DNA of 64,000 bases, from contig NZ_CP118976.1 in NCBI RefSeq assembly GCF_029024945.1, forward strand, positions 1,612,001-1,676,000, given 5' to 3'. Both the position numbers and the translations under genes were made by a program. Source of the DNA: Staphylococcus succinus. GTDB taxonomy: Bacteria > Bacillota > Bacilli > Staphylococcales > Staphylococcaceae. Shown piece after piece: positions 45,264 to 56,423 of the stretch (its first letter is position 1; each line of letters starts with the position of its first letter). The notes below the pieces were generated by a model. It saw only the letters and a program-made list of their open reading frames with translations, did no database searches and was not told the DNA's origin.

Positions 45264-46256
45264 TTATTGATAAACCTCATTTTTTTGTATCAAACACATT
45301 TTCTCATAAAAATCAGAGTTTCCATTTTCTCGTTCTTCTTTCTTTTGCTTATTCCATTTATAAAATTCTTTTTTAGATAATTCTTCTTTTTTGCATAATC
45401 GATGTTTGTATTCTTTATAACTTAGTACATTACCTAAAGTAATATGTCTGTTTTGTTTTGAAGCAAGAACAAATAAATTATCTTTCAAACACTGACATAA
45501 GTCATCATTCGTATAGTTTCTTAATATAGAGATAAACAATTCTTCTTCACTCACAATATAGATACGCTTTTTATTGTCATTTAATATTTTCAACAGTAAG
45601 TCAAATGTCTGACACTGAGATGGCAAATTATGATTAATTGTTAAAAAGTCTTTCGGTATCCCTGCCGTATGACCTGTTTGATAAGGAAAGAAATTTAACA
45701 CCATGACTCTGTTAGGGTTAATATTAAATCGCTTTAGTGTTGATGAGTTGCTATATAAATACTTCATAAACCATCGATGTTTATCAATATATGGTAAAAA
45801 TAGTTTTTCATTATCAAATGTTAATCTCCCCTGTATATCTAAGAATATTCTTCTACGATATTCTATTGCTACTGATTCGGGTAAGTCCACACCATAAGTT
45901 TTAAAATCATTTTCTGGTTGTTTTTTTAACAGCACTATATCAGCTAACTCTGGGTTACCGAAATATGGTCGAGCAATTGCTGGATTAATATCTTTTTGTT
46001 CCATCATCACAACTTGTCTATTTTTATTGATTGTTATTTTACCATTAGCAAAATCTATCATTTTTTTAAACCTTGGAATTTGATCAAAATCATCACCAAA
46101 ATGCTCTTTTAAGTACGCTAAATCTTGCGGGTGTAAAAAAGCAGTTGTGTCATTACTTTGTACAATTTTTTCCAGCGTCTCTTCATCATAGATAGTGTTA
46201 TATTGACTAAAATATTCTCGCCAAAATTCGTTTATATCTTTTAAATATTCATCCAT
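45264..46256 (-). CDS. Unknown protein with faint uracil-DNA-glycosylase-fold motifs
   Basis: 330 residues; I do not recognise a named family. YFGNPELADIVLLKKQPE (98-115) resembles the 'GDPxxADIvll.xNP' opening strand of UDG-superfamily proteins. VLNFFPYQTG (186-195) resembles their 'lnlfPyhs' motif, and ASKQNRHITLGNV (265-277) a late conserved strand. This is pattern resemblance only. A Lys/Glu-rich tail (285-312) could bind nucleic acid. No signal peptide. It has a near-consensus promoter with a leader of about 20 nt and a perfect AGGAGG, so it may be well expressed. It is between infB and rbfA, convergent with the WYL regulator. Confidence 0.6.
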   Translation of the reverse strand: MDEYLKDINEFWREYFSQYNTIYDEETLEKIVQSNDTTAFLHPQDLAYLKEHFGDDFDQIPRFKKMIDFANGKITINKNRQVVMMEQKDINPAIARPYFGNPELADIVLLKKQPENDFKTYGVDLPESVAIEYRRRIFLDIQGRLTFDNEKLFLPYIDKHRWFMKYLYSNSSTLKRFNINPNRVMVLNFFPYQTGHTAGIPKDFLTINHNLPSQCQTFDLLLKILNDNKKRIYIVSEEELFISILRNYTNDDLCQCLKDNLFVLASKQNRHITLGNVLSYKEYKHRLCKKEELSKKEFYKWNKQKKEERENGNSDFYEKMCLIQKNEVYQ

Positions 46257-46283
46257 CAGGTATAACCTCCTATTTCTCCATTG

Positions 46284-46312
46284 TATATAAACACATAGAC
46301 AGCTAGTGTCAA
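46284..46312 (-). promoter_or_regulatory. Near-consensus promoter of the 330-residue gene
   Basis: On the minus strand TTGACA (46312-46307), 17-bp spacer, TATATA (46289-46284). The start codon is only about 28 bases past the -10, with AGGAGG between. Confidence 0.75.
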
Positions 46313-46754
46313 TTGTATAAAGAGACGCAATTTTACTATAATCTTTTTATTTAGTTTCTAACTTTTAAAAAGGGCATAATTATTATAAAAATATGCTGTA
46401 ACATATACCAAGTTCAATCTTTATTTAATCCATTTCCACATAAAATAGTTGAATTGTAGTATGCATAACCACATCGAAGCGTGATTCATTTACTCATACA
46501 CTTATGGATTGAGTATGCTATAAGTTAGCTTATTTGATAATTTGAAGTACATTAATTAAACAAATGCTACTATGTTCCACTCTTAAGAACAGATATAAAA
46601 TATCAACAGTCACATTAATTGTTAGTCTAACTCAAATAGGAATACATAAGATTGCTTATTTCAAAGTAAGTAAAATATTTTTCATCATTGCTTTAAATGG
46701 TTGCTAATTCGTTAGATAATATGAGCAAAAACACACGTAGATATACTAAATGAC
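46313..46754. other. Gene-free stretch upstream of the 330-residue gene
   Basis: AT-rich, with stops in all frames and no ribosome-binding site before any useful frame. I see no gene fragment I can name. Decayed sequence or unrecognised RNA cannot be excluded. Confidence 0.4.
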
Positions 46755-46757
46755 TGT

Positions 46758-46987
46758 CAAAATTCCACTAAGTTTATAGTGGGAATTTCATTAAAGGTAA
46801 ACCATGCTTATCAATATGATTCTCTAAATTAGGTTGAATTGGTTTAGCGCTATGTTAAAGAAACATTTTAATTTAAATGCATTTTTAACCATAATCATTT
46901 TAAATCGAGGGATAAAATATTAAATAGGTAACTAAAGTAAGCGATATGTTGTGAAGGTGGATTTATCTTTGTAACTCAATAAGTCCA
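46758..46987 (-). ncRNA. Candidate small RNA in the infB-side gap
   Basis: On the minus strand TATAAT (46998-46993) would start transcription near 46986. The RNA would open with the hairpin GUGGACUUAU/AUAAAUCCAC (46988-46957) and end at an intrinsic terminator (AAATTCCCACTA/TAGTGGAATTT, 46788-46760), giving about 230 nt. It has a C-rich TATCCCTCG segment in between. The -35 is weak (TGTTAA). Not recognised as a known family. Confidence 0.4.
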
Positions 46988-47131
46988 CTTACATTATATT
47001 TTATTTTTAATACTTTTAACATAACACACTATAACGAATAAATTAATACAAAAGCATTTTTTATTTCTAATTATTTTTTTATAATATCAAAAACATGTGC
47101 TTTTATAAAATTGAATAATTTTATATATAAA

Positions 47132-47160
47132 AAAAACGGCTTCCCATATGGAAAGCCGTT
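47132..47160 (-). terminator. Terminator after infB
   Basis: AAACGGCTTCC and GGAAAGCCGTTT form a stem with a T-run on the minus strand. It ends the rimP-nusA-infB operon, confirming that rbfA is not in it. Confidence 0.9.
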
Positions 47161-47175
47161 TATATATGTCACAAT

Positions 47176-49299
<2,124 letters not shown>

Positions 49300-49303
49300 A
49301 TAG

Positions 49304-49621
49304 TCACTCCTTACGATATTCATCTATCATTGACAATAACTTTTTAGCAAAGCCTTGATCAGTGATTCCAATGTTTACACGTTCTGCTTTACCTAAAGCT
49401 TGCCCTAATTCAGCTCTTGTTCCAAATATACGTAATGATATATGGTAGCTCTCACATTTGTTCTGTATCACTTTAATTGTGTTATCAGAAGCATCTGTAG
49501 CAATAATTACAAGCTTTAATTTATTTTTTTTTAAGTCATTCAATATGACTGACTCACCTGTCTTAATTTTTCCAGCACGCATGGCTAAACCTAAAAAATT
49601 CATGATTTGTTCTTGTGTCAT
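49304..49621 (-). CDS. rplGA: L7Ae-family ribosomal protein (YlxQ/RplGA)
   Basis: 105 residues with the L7Ae pattern FLGLAMRAGKIKTGESVIL and LVIIATDASDNT. Binds kink-turn RNA. Starts within the ylxR stop (ATGA overlap) and ends four bases before infB. Confidence 0.9.
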   Translation of the reverse strand: MTQEQIMNFLGLAMRAGKIKTGESVILNDLKKNKLKLVIIATDASDNTIKVIQNKCESYHISLRIFGTRAELGQALGKAERVNIGITDQGFAKKLLSMIDEYRKE

Positions 49622-49902
49622 TTAGGAATCTCTTCACGATAAATAAGACGTATAATTTCTTTATAAACAGGCTCTAATGTTTCAGCATCAGCTTTAAAAT
49701 ATTTCTCTAACATACCTTTTTGCTGTGCCTTTTCAACTAATTTAACGTCTTTTGAAACATACGCTCCGCGGCCTTGTTGTTTACCAGTTGCATCAGCAAA
49801 AATTTCGCCATCCTTGTTAATAACAACTCGTATCATGTCATTCTTTGGATACATTTCATTTGAAAGTATACACTTACGCATTGGAATTTTTTTCTTTTTC
49901 AT
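49618..49902 (-). CDS. ylxR: YlxR family RNA-binding protein
   Basis: 94 residues. MRKCILSNEMYPKNDMIRVV and GRGAYVSKD are the YlxR signature. I start at ATG 49902; the TTG one codon upstream is unlikely. Possibly nucleoid- or RNase P-associated according to work in Bacillus. Between nusA and rplGA. Confidence 0.9.
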   Translation of the reverse strand: MKKKKIPMRKCILSNEMYPKNDMIRVVINKDGEIFADATGKQQGRGAYVSKDVKLVEKAQQKGMLEKYFKADAETLEPVYKEIIRLIYREEIPK

Positions 49903-49919
49903 CAAACGCTCACTCCAAT

Positions 49920-51113
49920 TTATTTTTCAGTGTTTTCCTCATCATCAGTAATTACTTCAGTTTCTGGTACTTCAGTGATTTGTTCTTCCAATTCAACATT
50001 ATCTTCTTCAACAACATTATTTGTTTGATTTTCAGTATCTTCAGTCATTGTTTCTTCAACTGGATAAACACCAGCTTCTCTAGCATCTGATTCTGACTTA
50101 ATATCTATCTTCCATCCAGTTAACTTAGCAGCTAATCGTGCATTTTGACCACGTTTACCAATAGCTAAAGATAATTGATAATCAGGTACAACAACTATTG
50201 TTGATTGATTTTCTTCATCAACAATTACTTGTAATACTTGTGATGGGCTCAAAGCATTTTTTACGAATATTTTTGGATCTTCATTCCATTGAACGATGTC
50301 GATTTTTTCTCCACCAAGTTCTTCAACAACTGCTTCAACACGGGCCCCTTTAGAACCAACACAAGCGCCTACTGCATCAATATCAGGATTATCTGAATGA
50401 ACACTAATTTTAGAACGATCTCCAGCTTCACGTGCTACTGATTTAACAAGAACTGTACCGTCAAAAATTTCTGGCACTTCTTGTTCAAATAAACGTTTCA
50501 ACAATCCTGGATGGCTTCTTGAAACATAAATTTGCGGACCTTTTGTTGTTTGTTCAACTTTATTCACATAAACTCTGATTCTTTCATTCGGAATATAGCT
50601 TTCATTTGGACTTCTTTCCGCTTCTGACAATACCGCTTCTGTACGTCCTAAATTCACATATACATAGCGATGGTCTACTCTGTCTATTAATCCTGTTACG
50701 ATGTCATCTTCTTTGTCAATAAACTCATCATACAAAATTTCACGTTCTGCATCGCGTAAACGTTGCATTACAGCTTGTTTAGCTGCTTGAGCTCCTACAC
50801 GACCGAAATCTTTTGGTGTTACATCTTCTTCATATATATCACCAATTTCATATGCTGGATTTCTTACTAACGCTGTACTTAAGTCTATTTCATCTCTGTC
50901 ATCAAACACTTCTTCAACAACATCTTTACGAGCTATAACTTTAAAAGTACCTTCATCCATGTTTAATTCGACACGCACATTTCTTGCACTGTCATAGTTC
51001 TTTTTGTAAGCAGTAATTAATGCCGCTTCAATAGCATCGATTAACACTGCTCTAGGAATTTTCTTCTCTTTTTCTAAATATTCAGTAGCTAATATCAGTT
51101 CATTACTTGACAC
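49920..51113 (-). CDS. nusA: Transcription termination/antitermination factor NusA
   Basis: 397 residues: N-terminal RNA-polymerase-binding domain (about 1-130), S1 (about 135-200), two KH domains (GACVGSKGARVEAVVEEL; LAIGKRGQNARLAAKLTG), and an acidic Glu/Asp/Thr tail (about 345-397). Modulates pausing and intrinsic termination. The hairpin in the rimP leader could be a target for its own feedback. Confidence 0.97.
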   Translation of the reverse strand: MSSNELILATEYLEKEKKIPRAVLIDAIEAALITAYKKNYDSARNVRVELNMDEGTFKVIARKDVVEEVFDDRDEIDLSTALVRNPAYEIGDIYEEDVTPKDFGRVGAQAAKQAVMQRLRDAEREILYDEFIDKEDDIVTGLIDRVDHRYVYVNLGRTEAVLSEAERSPNESYIPNERIRVYVNKVEQTTKGPQIYVSRSHPGLLKRLFEQEVPEIFDGTVLVKSVAREAGDRSKISVHSDNPDIDAVGACVGSKGARVEAVVEELGGEKIDIVQWNEDPKIFVKNALSPSQVLQVIVDEENQSTIVVVPDYQLSLAIGKRGQNARLAAKLTGWKIDIKSESDAREAGVYPVEETMTEDTENQTNNVVEEDNVELEEQITEVPETEVITDDEENTEK

Positions 51114-51133
51114 GGTTCATCCTCCTAATCACG

Positions 51134-51601
51134 TTAAATCATTACAGCATGACGCGCTTTAGCGATTTTACTTCTTGGAATTTCAACTTGCTTTGTTTTT
51201 GACTTCTCTTTGACTTCTAAAACTATATTTTCATCATCAACAGACTGTAAAACACCTAACCATTCTTTAGCGCCATCAATAGGTGCATATAAAGAGACAA
51301 ATATAGGTTTCGTTACTGCATTATGAAAATCCTTATCTTTTTTAATAGGTCTTTCAGCACCAGGTGACGCAACGTCCAAGTAATACATTTCTTGAATAGG
51401 ATCTTCTGCGTCCATTACTTCACTGATCTTTTCAGAAGCAAGCGCACAATCGTTTAAATCGACGCCGCCTTCTTTATCGATAGATACTCTTAAAAAATGG
51501 TCTTTTCCTTCTTTTGTAAACTCAACTTCTACTAATTCAAAATCTAAGTCGTCAAGGACAGGTTGAATAATTGCTTCAACTTGCTCTGTTATTTTACTCA
51601 T
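51134..51601 (-). CDS. rimP: Ribosome maturation factor RimP
   Basis: 155 residues from the ATG opening MSKITEQVEA, with AAAGGAGGT upstream; the 16-codon extension has no ribosome-binding site. Contains FLRVSIDKEGGVDLNDCA and YLDVASPGAERP. 30S assembly factor. First gene of the operon; the promoter and attenuator-like hairpin are at 51628-51713. Confidence 0.95.
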   Translation of the reverse strand: MSKITEQVEAIIQPVLDDLDFELVEVEFTKEGKDHFLRVSIDKEGGVDLNDCALASEKISEVMDAEDPIQEMYYLDVASPGAERPIKKDKDFHNAVTKPIFVSLYAPIDGAKEWLGVLQSVDDENIVLEVKEKSKTKQVEIPRSKIAKARHAVMI

Positions 51602-51627
51602 GCTGACCTCCTTTTTTGGCAAATAGA

Positions 51628-51654
51628 AAAGAGCGGGTATTATGCCCACTCTTT
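51628..51654 (-). terminator. Attenuator-like terminator in the rimP leader
   Basis: AAAGAG-C-GGG and CCC-A-CTCTTT form a stem with a 7-nt loop, followed on the minus strand by TTTTCTATTT. It lies between the operon's promoter (-10 at 51690-51685) and the rimP start, so it would end transcripts after only about 50 nt. Confidence 0.7.
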
Positions 51655-51684
51655 CTGCCTGAGTCTAATTTTTTAAGCACTATT

Positions 51685-51713
51685 ATTATAGCATATGTTC
51701 ATTTTCTATACAA
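51685..51713 (-). promoter_or_regulatory. Promoter of the rimP-nusA-infB operon
   Basis: On the minus strand TTGTAT (51713-51708), 17-bp spacer, TATAAT (51690-51685). The predicted transcription start is near 51678. Confidence 0.75.
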
Positions 51714-51834
51714 ATAACTATATTTCTTAAAGCCTTTTATAGCAACTAGAACTGTTTATTCTTAAAAATTTTAAGCGTAACTTTTCTACAAATATATAAA
51801 AATTGAAAAATACTTTGACATCTTAACACTACTT

Positions 51835-54800
51835 TTACATATCAAAAATTGATAATTGTGCTTTATCTGGCAAATTAGGTAAAGAACCTAGTTCATCAAG
51901 ATATTCAATTACTTTTTGAGATAAACCTGCTTTTTTATTTAAATCTTCTTTAGATAAAAATGGTCCTTCTTCTCTAGCTTCGACTATTCTTTGCGCTACA
52001 TTTTCCCCTAATCCTGGAACAGATATAAATGGTGGAATAAGTGTGTCACCTTCTATTATAAACTCAAAGGCTTTACTTTTTTCTAAACTAATTGGTTGCA
52101 TACGGAATCCACGTTGGGCCATTTCATTCATAATTTCTAATACAGTTAATGTATCTTTTTCTTTTTTAGCAAGGTCCATATATCGTGAATACATATCATT
52201 TACAGCGTTGCGAATACTATCTTTATCTTTAATCATTGTAATTAAATCAAAATCTGATGCACGAACTGTAAAATAACTAGCATAGTAATAAAGTGGATAA
52301 TGTACTTTAAAATAAGCAATACGCACGGCCATTAATACATAGGCAGCCGCATGGGCTTTAGGGAACATGTATTTAATTTTTCTACAAGAATCTAAATACC
52401 AATCTGGCACTTCATTATCTACCATAGCTTCAACCATATCATCTGTTAAACCTTTACCTTTACGCACAAATTCCATCGTCTTAAATGCTAAAGAAGGTTC
52501 TAATCCGTTATACATTAAATAAACCATAATATCATCACGACAACAAATTACACTTGCTAAATCACAAGTACCAGAACGGATTAAATCTTGCGCATTACCA
52601 AGCCATACGTCTGTACCGTGGGAAAGACCTGAAATTCTAACGAGTTCTGAAAATGTCGTTGGTTTTGTATCTTCTAACATCTGTCTAACGAAACCTGTAC
52701 CAAATTCAGGTACCCCGAATGTCCCTGTTTTACATAAAATAGCTTCTTGTGTAACACCTAATGGATCAGGTGAACTGAAGATACCCATCGTTTCTTTATC
52801 ATCTACTGGAATTGTTTTTGGATCAATACCTGATAAATCCTGTAACATACGAATCATTGTAGGATCATCATGTCCTAATATATCGAGTTTCAAGACATTA
52901 TCGTGGATAGAATGGAAATCAAAGTGTGTCGTTTTCCATGCTGATGATTGATCATCTGCAGGGAATTGAACTGGAGTAAAGTCATATATATCCATATAAT
53001 CAGGCACTACGATAATACCACCCGGATGTTGTCCAGTCGTACGTTTAACGCCTGTACAGCCTTTTACTAAGCGGTCTACTTCTGCTCCGCGTTTATGAAT
53101 ACCTTGATCATTTAAATATCCTTTAACATATCCAAATGCAGTCTTTTCTGCTACTGTACCAATTGTGCCTGCACGGAATACATAATCTTCACCAAACAGT
53201 TCTTTGGTGTAATTATGTGCTTTAGGTTGATATTCGCCACTAAAGTTCAAGTCGATATCTGGCACTTTGTCCCCTTTAAAACCTAAGAAAGTTTCAAATG
53301 GAATGTCTTGTCCTTCTTTAATCAAATCACACTCACATGTTTCACATTTCTTATCAGGTAAATCAAAACCAGATCCCACCGACCCATCATTAAAGAATTC
53401 ACTTTTCTTACATTTTGGACAAATATAGTGTGGCGGTAATGGATTAACTTCGGTGATTTCAGTCATTGTTGCTACAAAGCTAGATCCAACTGAACCACGT
53501 GAACCTACAAGGTAACCATCATCTAATGATTTTTTTACAAGTCTTTGTGAAATTAAGTAAATAACTGAGAACCCATTACCTATAATACTTTCCAACTCTT
53601 TTTCAAGACGATCAATAACAATTTGTGGCAAATCATCACCATACAACGCTCTAGCATTCGAATAACTCAAATCTCGTATTTCATCATTTGCCCCGTCCAT
53701 TCTAGGTGTATAAAGTTCATCTTTAATTGGGACGACACGTTCTATTCGATCAGCTAACTCGTTGGTATTTTTCACTACGATTTCATATGCTTTTTCTTCA
53801 CCTAAGAAATGTAATTCGTCTAACATTTCATCTGTAGTTCTGAAATGTGCTTCTGGCAATGTTGAACGGTTTAAAGGATTACCCGGTTGTGCTGCAATTA
53901 AAATTTTACGAGCAATTGAATCATGCTCATATAAATAATGTGCATTACCTGTCGCAATGACTGGAATATTATTAACTTCACCAGCTCTTAATAATCGATT
54001 ATAAATTTCATGTAACGTTTCATTATCACGTACAAGTTCTCTATCAATTAAATCCTGATAAAGCGCTGGAGGTTGTACTTCTATAAAATCATAATATTTA
54101 GCTATTCTTTCTACTTGTGACTGATCTTTTTGCATCACAGCCGTAAATACCTCACCCTCATCACAAGCTGATCCAACCAAAATACCTTCCCTATGTTCAT
54201 CTAACAATGAACGAGGGATTCTTGGAGTTCGATAGTAATATTCAACGAGTGAAGCACTTACGATTTTGAATAGATTCTTTAGACCTGTTTGATTTTGCAC
54301 AATCAATGTAACGTGATTAGGTCGCGCACGTTTATAAGCATCTTCATTAGACAATGACTTATTAATATCTTGATGATTTTCTACACCGAGCGCTTCTAAC
54401 TGCTTAAGCATCTTAATAAACATATATGCTGTGGCTTCAGTATCATAAATTGCTCTATGATGTTGTGTCAGTTCAACGCCATATTTTTTCGCCAAAAAGT
54501 TCAATCCATGCTTACCATATTCAGTATTAATTGTACGCGAGAGTTCTAATGTATCGATAACACCATTAGTTGAAGCACCAATGCCTACATGCTCATAGCC
54601 TGTGTCAATGAAGCCCATATCAAACGAAGCATTATGTGCAACAAAAATGGCATCACCTACCCAAGTTTTAAAATCCGTGAGCACTTCTTCAATTTCGGGA
54701 GCGTCTACCAACATATCATCAGTGATATGCGTTAAATTGATAATTGTTTCTGATAAACGCTCATGTGGGTTACTGAAACGTTCAAATTTATCAATAATTT

Positions 54801-56151
54801 CTCCATCTTTTACTTTCACAGCAGCAAGTTCAATAATTTTATCGTATTGATTTGATAAACCTGTTGTTTCAACGTCAAATACTACATAAGTTGCAGACTT
54901 AAGGTCTCTATCCATCGGTTTATAAGCAATCGGAACACCATCATCGACTAACATGCCTTCCATTCCATAAATCATTTTAATACCATTTTTTTCAGCAGCA
55001 CTATGTGCATCTGGGAATGCTTGGACGACATTATGGTCAGTAACTGCTATCGCTTTATGACCCCATTTAGCCGCTTGATCTACATATGCTGAAATGTTAG
55101 GTATGCCATCCATTTGACTCATTGAGGTATGCAAATGAAATTCCACTCTTTTTTCTTCAGCTTTATCTTGTTTGGTAGATTTTTTTATTTCTTCTATGTC
55201 AGACATCATCATGACTAAGTCTCGCACAAACGTATCTTCTTCTATACGTCCTTGAGCACGGACCCATTTACCAACACTTAATGCTTTAAAATGATCTAAA
55301 TCATCTTTATTTTTACGTGTAAACATTTTCAATACAAGGGAATCTGTATAGTCAGTAACTTTTAATTCAACTATATGTCGACCACTCTTAAGCTCTTTTA
55401 AGTTTATATCAAAAATAACACCTTCAACCGCAACTTTAAACTCTTCTTCAATAATAGATTCAATTGGTTTTACACTTTCAACTTGAATTGGTTTACCAAT
55501 CTGACATTTTGTAACTGAACTTTCGTTATTATCTTGTTGTTTTGCTTTTTCAGCTTTCATTTTTTCTAATTTTTCAGTTGCTTCACGTGCGCTTTTTTCA
55601 TCTTCTTCTTGAATATGTGCTTCTAACGATGCTAAATCGTCACCTGTACTCACACTATCGGTTTCAAACACAACTTTATTAAAATCAAATCCACACTTTT
55701 GGAATGCTTTTATTAAACTACCATTACATGCTTTATCAAAGTGATCTCGTTCAATATCATTTTGACACATGATTTTTAAAACATCACCCGACATAATTAG
55801 ACGTTTTTGTTTTAATTGGCCTTTGACTTTGGGGGACAATTTGGTTTGATCTATGCAATAGCTAAAGTATTTCAAAGCATATTCATCTTGGTTCATTTTA
55901 TTATTTATTGTGAAATTACAATCAACTTTTGCAATCAACTTAAATTCTTCAGTAACTGCGCTTGTAAATAGCAAATAATCTTCTATAGATAAGAAGTGTG
56001 GAAATGTGATTTGGAAGACCCATGAACGGTCTGTTGCCTTTACATCCACACGTGTTAATTCACTTTGTTCAAGAAACGTTGCATCTAATTGATTCGCTAT
56101 TTTAATTTGGTCAGCTAGAATTTTAAACTTTTCCTGATTTGTCATTGCCAT
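51835..56151 (-). CDS. polC: DNA polymerase III alpha subunit, Gram-positive type (PolC)
   Basis: 1438 residues from ATG at 56151 (AAGGTGG at 8 bases; the GTG four codons upstream overlaps it). N-terminal OB region, PHP domain (HLHTSMSQMDG), inserted DEDDh proofreading exonuclease (VFDVETTGLSNQYDKIIELA), four-Cys zinc site (CPKCKKSEF... CETCECD) and the C-family polymerase core (PDIDLNFSGEYQ). Main replicative polymerase. Separately transcribed between proS and rimP. Confidence 0.98.
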   Translation of the reverse strand: MAMTNQEKFKILADQIKIANQLDATFLEQSELTRVDVKATDRSWVFQITFPHFLSIEDYLLFTSAVTEEFKLIAKVDCNFTINNKMNQDEYALKYFSYCIDQTKLSPKVKGQLKQKRLIMSGDVLKIMCQNDIERDHFDKACNGSLIKAFQKCGFDFNKVVFETDSVSTGDDLASLEAHIQEEDEKSAREATEKLEKMKAEKAKQQDNNESSVTKCQIGKPIQVESVKPIESIIEEEFKVAVEGVIFDINLKELKSGRHIVELKVTDYTDSLVLKMFTRKNKDDLDHFKALSVGKWVRAQGRIEEDTFVRDLVMMMSDIEEIKKSTKQDKAEEKRVEFHLHTSMSQMDGIPNISAYVDQAAKWGHKAIAVTDHNVVQAFPDAHSAAEKNGIKMIYGMEGMLVDDGVPIAYKPMDRDLKSATYVVFDVETTGLSNQYDKIIELAAVKVKDGEIIDKFERFSNPHERLSETIINLTHITDDMLVDAPEIEEVLTDFKTWVGDAIFVAHNASFDMGFIDTGYEHVGIGASTNGVIDTLELSRTINTEYGKHGLNFLAKKYGVELTQHHRAIYDTEATAYMFIKMLKQLEALGVENHQDINKSLSNEDAYKRARPNHVTLIVQNQTGLKNLFKIVSASLVEYYYRTPRIPRSLLDEHREGILVGSACDEGEVFTAVMQKDQSQVERIAKYYDFIEVQPPALYQDLIDRELVRDNETLHEIYNRLLRAGEVNNIPVIATGNAHYLYEHDSIARKILIAAQPGNPLNRSTLPEAHFRTTDEMLDELHFLGEEKAYEIVVKNTNELADRIERVVPIKDELYTPRMDGANDEIRDLSYSNARALYGDDLPQIVIDRLEKELESIIGNGFSVIYLISQRLVKKSLDDGYLVGSRGSVGSSFVATMTEITEVNPLPPHYICPKCKKSEFFNDGSVGSGFDLPDKKCETCECDLIKEGQDIPFETFLGFKGDKVPDIDLNFSGEYQPKAHNYTKELFGEDYVFRAGTIGTVAEKTAFGYVKGYLNDQGIHKRGAEVDRLVKGCTGVKRTTGQHPGGIIVVPDYMDIYDFTPVQFPADDQSSAWKTTHFDFHSIHDNVLKLDILGHDDPTMIRMLQDLSGIDPKTIPVDDKETMGIFSSPDPLGVTQEAILCKTGTFGVPEFGTGFVRQMLEDTKPTTFSELVRISGLSHGTDVWLGNAQDLIRSGTCDLASVICCRDDIMVYLMYNGLEPSLAFKTMEFVRKGKGLTDDMVEAMVDNEVPDWYLDSCRKIKYMFPKAHAAAYVLMAVRIAYFKVHYPLYYYASYFTVRASDFDLITMIKDKDSIRNAVNDMYSRYMDLAKKEKDTLTVLEIMNEMAQRGFRMQPISLEKSKAFEFIIEGDTLIPPFISVPGLGENVAQRIVEAREEGPFLSKEDLNKKAGLSQKVIEYLDELGSLPNLPDKAQLSIFDM

Positions 56152-56318
56152 GACGATAACCACCTTACTCTTAATTACACTGATTTACCTGTATTTGATT
56201 ACTTACATTAAATGACGGTGTATGTATTATTATTACATTCTTTATATTATAACTGAATATGTATGAAATTCTAATAGTTAAACTTTATGCTTGTTCATAC
56301 TTTTGATTTGAATAACAA

Positions 56319-56349
56319 ATGCACCATTGTAGCGACTACAATGATGCAT
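56319..56349 (-). terminator. Terminator after proS
   Basis: ATGCACCATTGTAG and CTACAATGATGCAT form a near-perfect 14-bp stem with a CGA loop. It lies between proS and polC. Confidence 0.8.
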
Positions 56350-56423
56350 TAATTTAACTTGTAAGATTCAACTACTATTTTTCTTTGTTAATTATAACAA
56401 ATTGTTGCAAATCTTGCTGCAAC

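Noticed and set aside
46660..46890. Mini open frames in the gap (a 10-codon plus-strand frame starting MSKNTRRYTK and a 24-codon minus-strand frame starting MIMVKNAF)
   Set aside because: No ribosome-binding site precedes either, and they overlap the candidate RNA; length is within chance for AT-rich DNA.
54602..54850. Plus-strand open frame opposite polC
   Set aside because: It is the antisense shadow of the PolC exonuclease domain, with no ribosome-binding site of its own.
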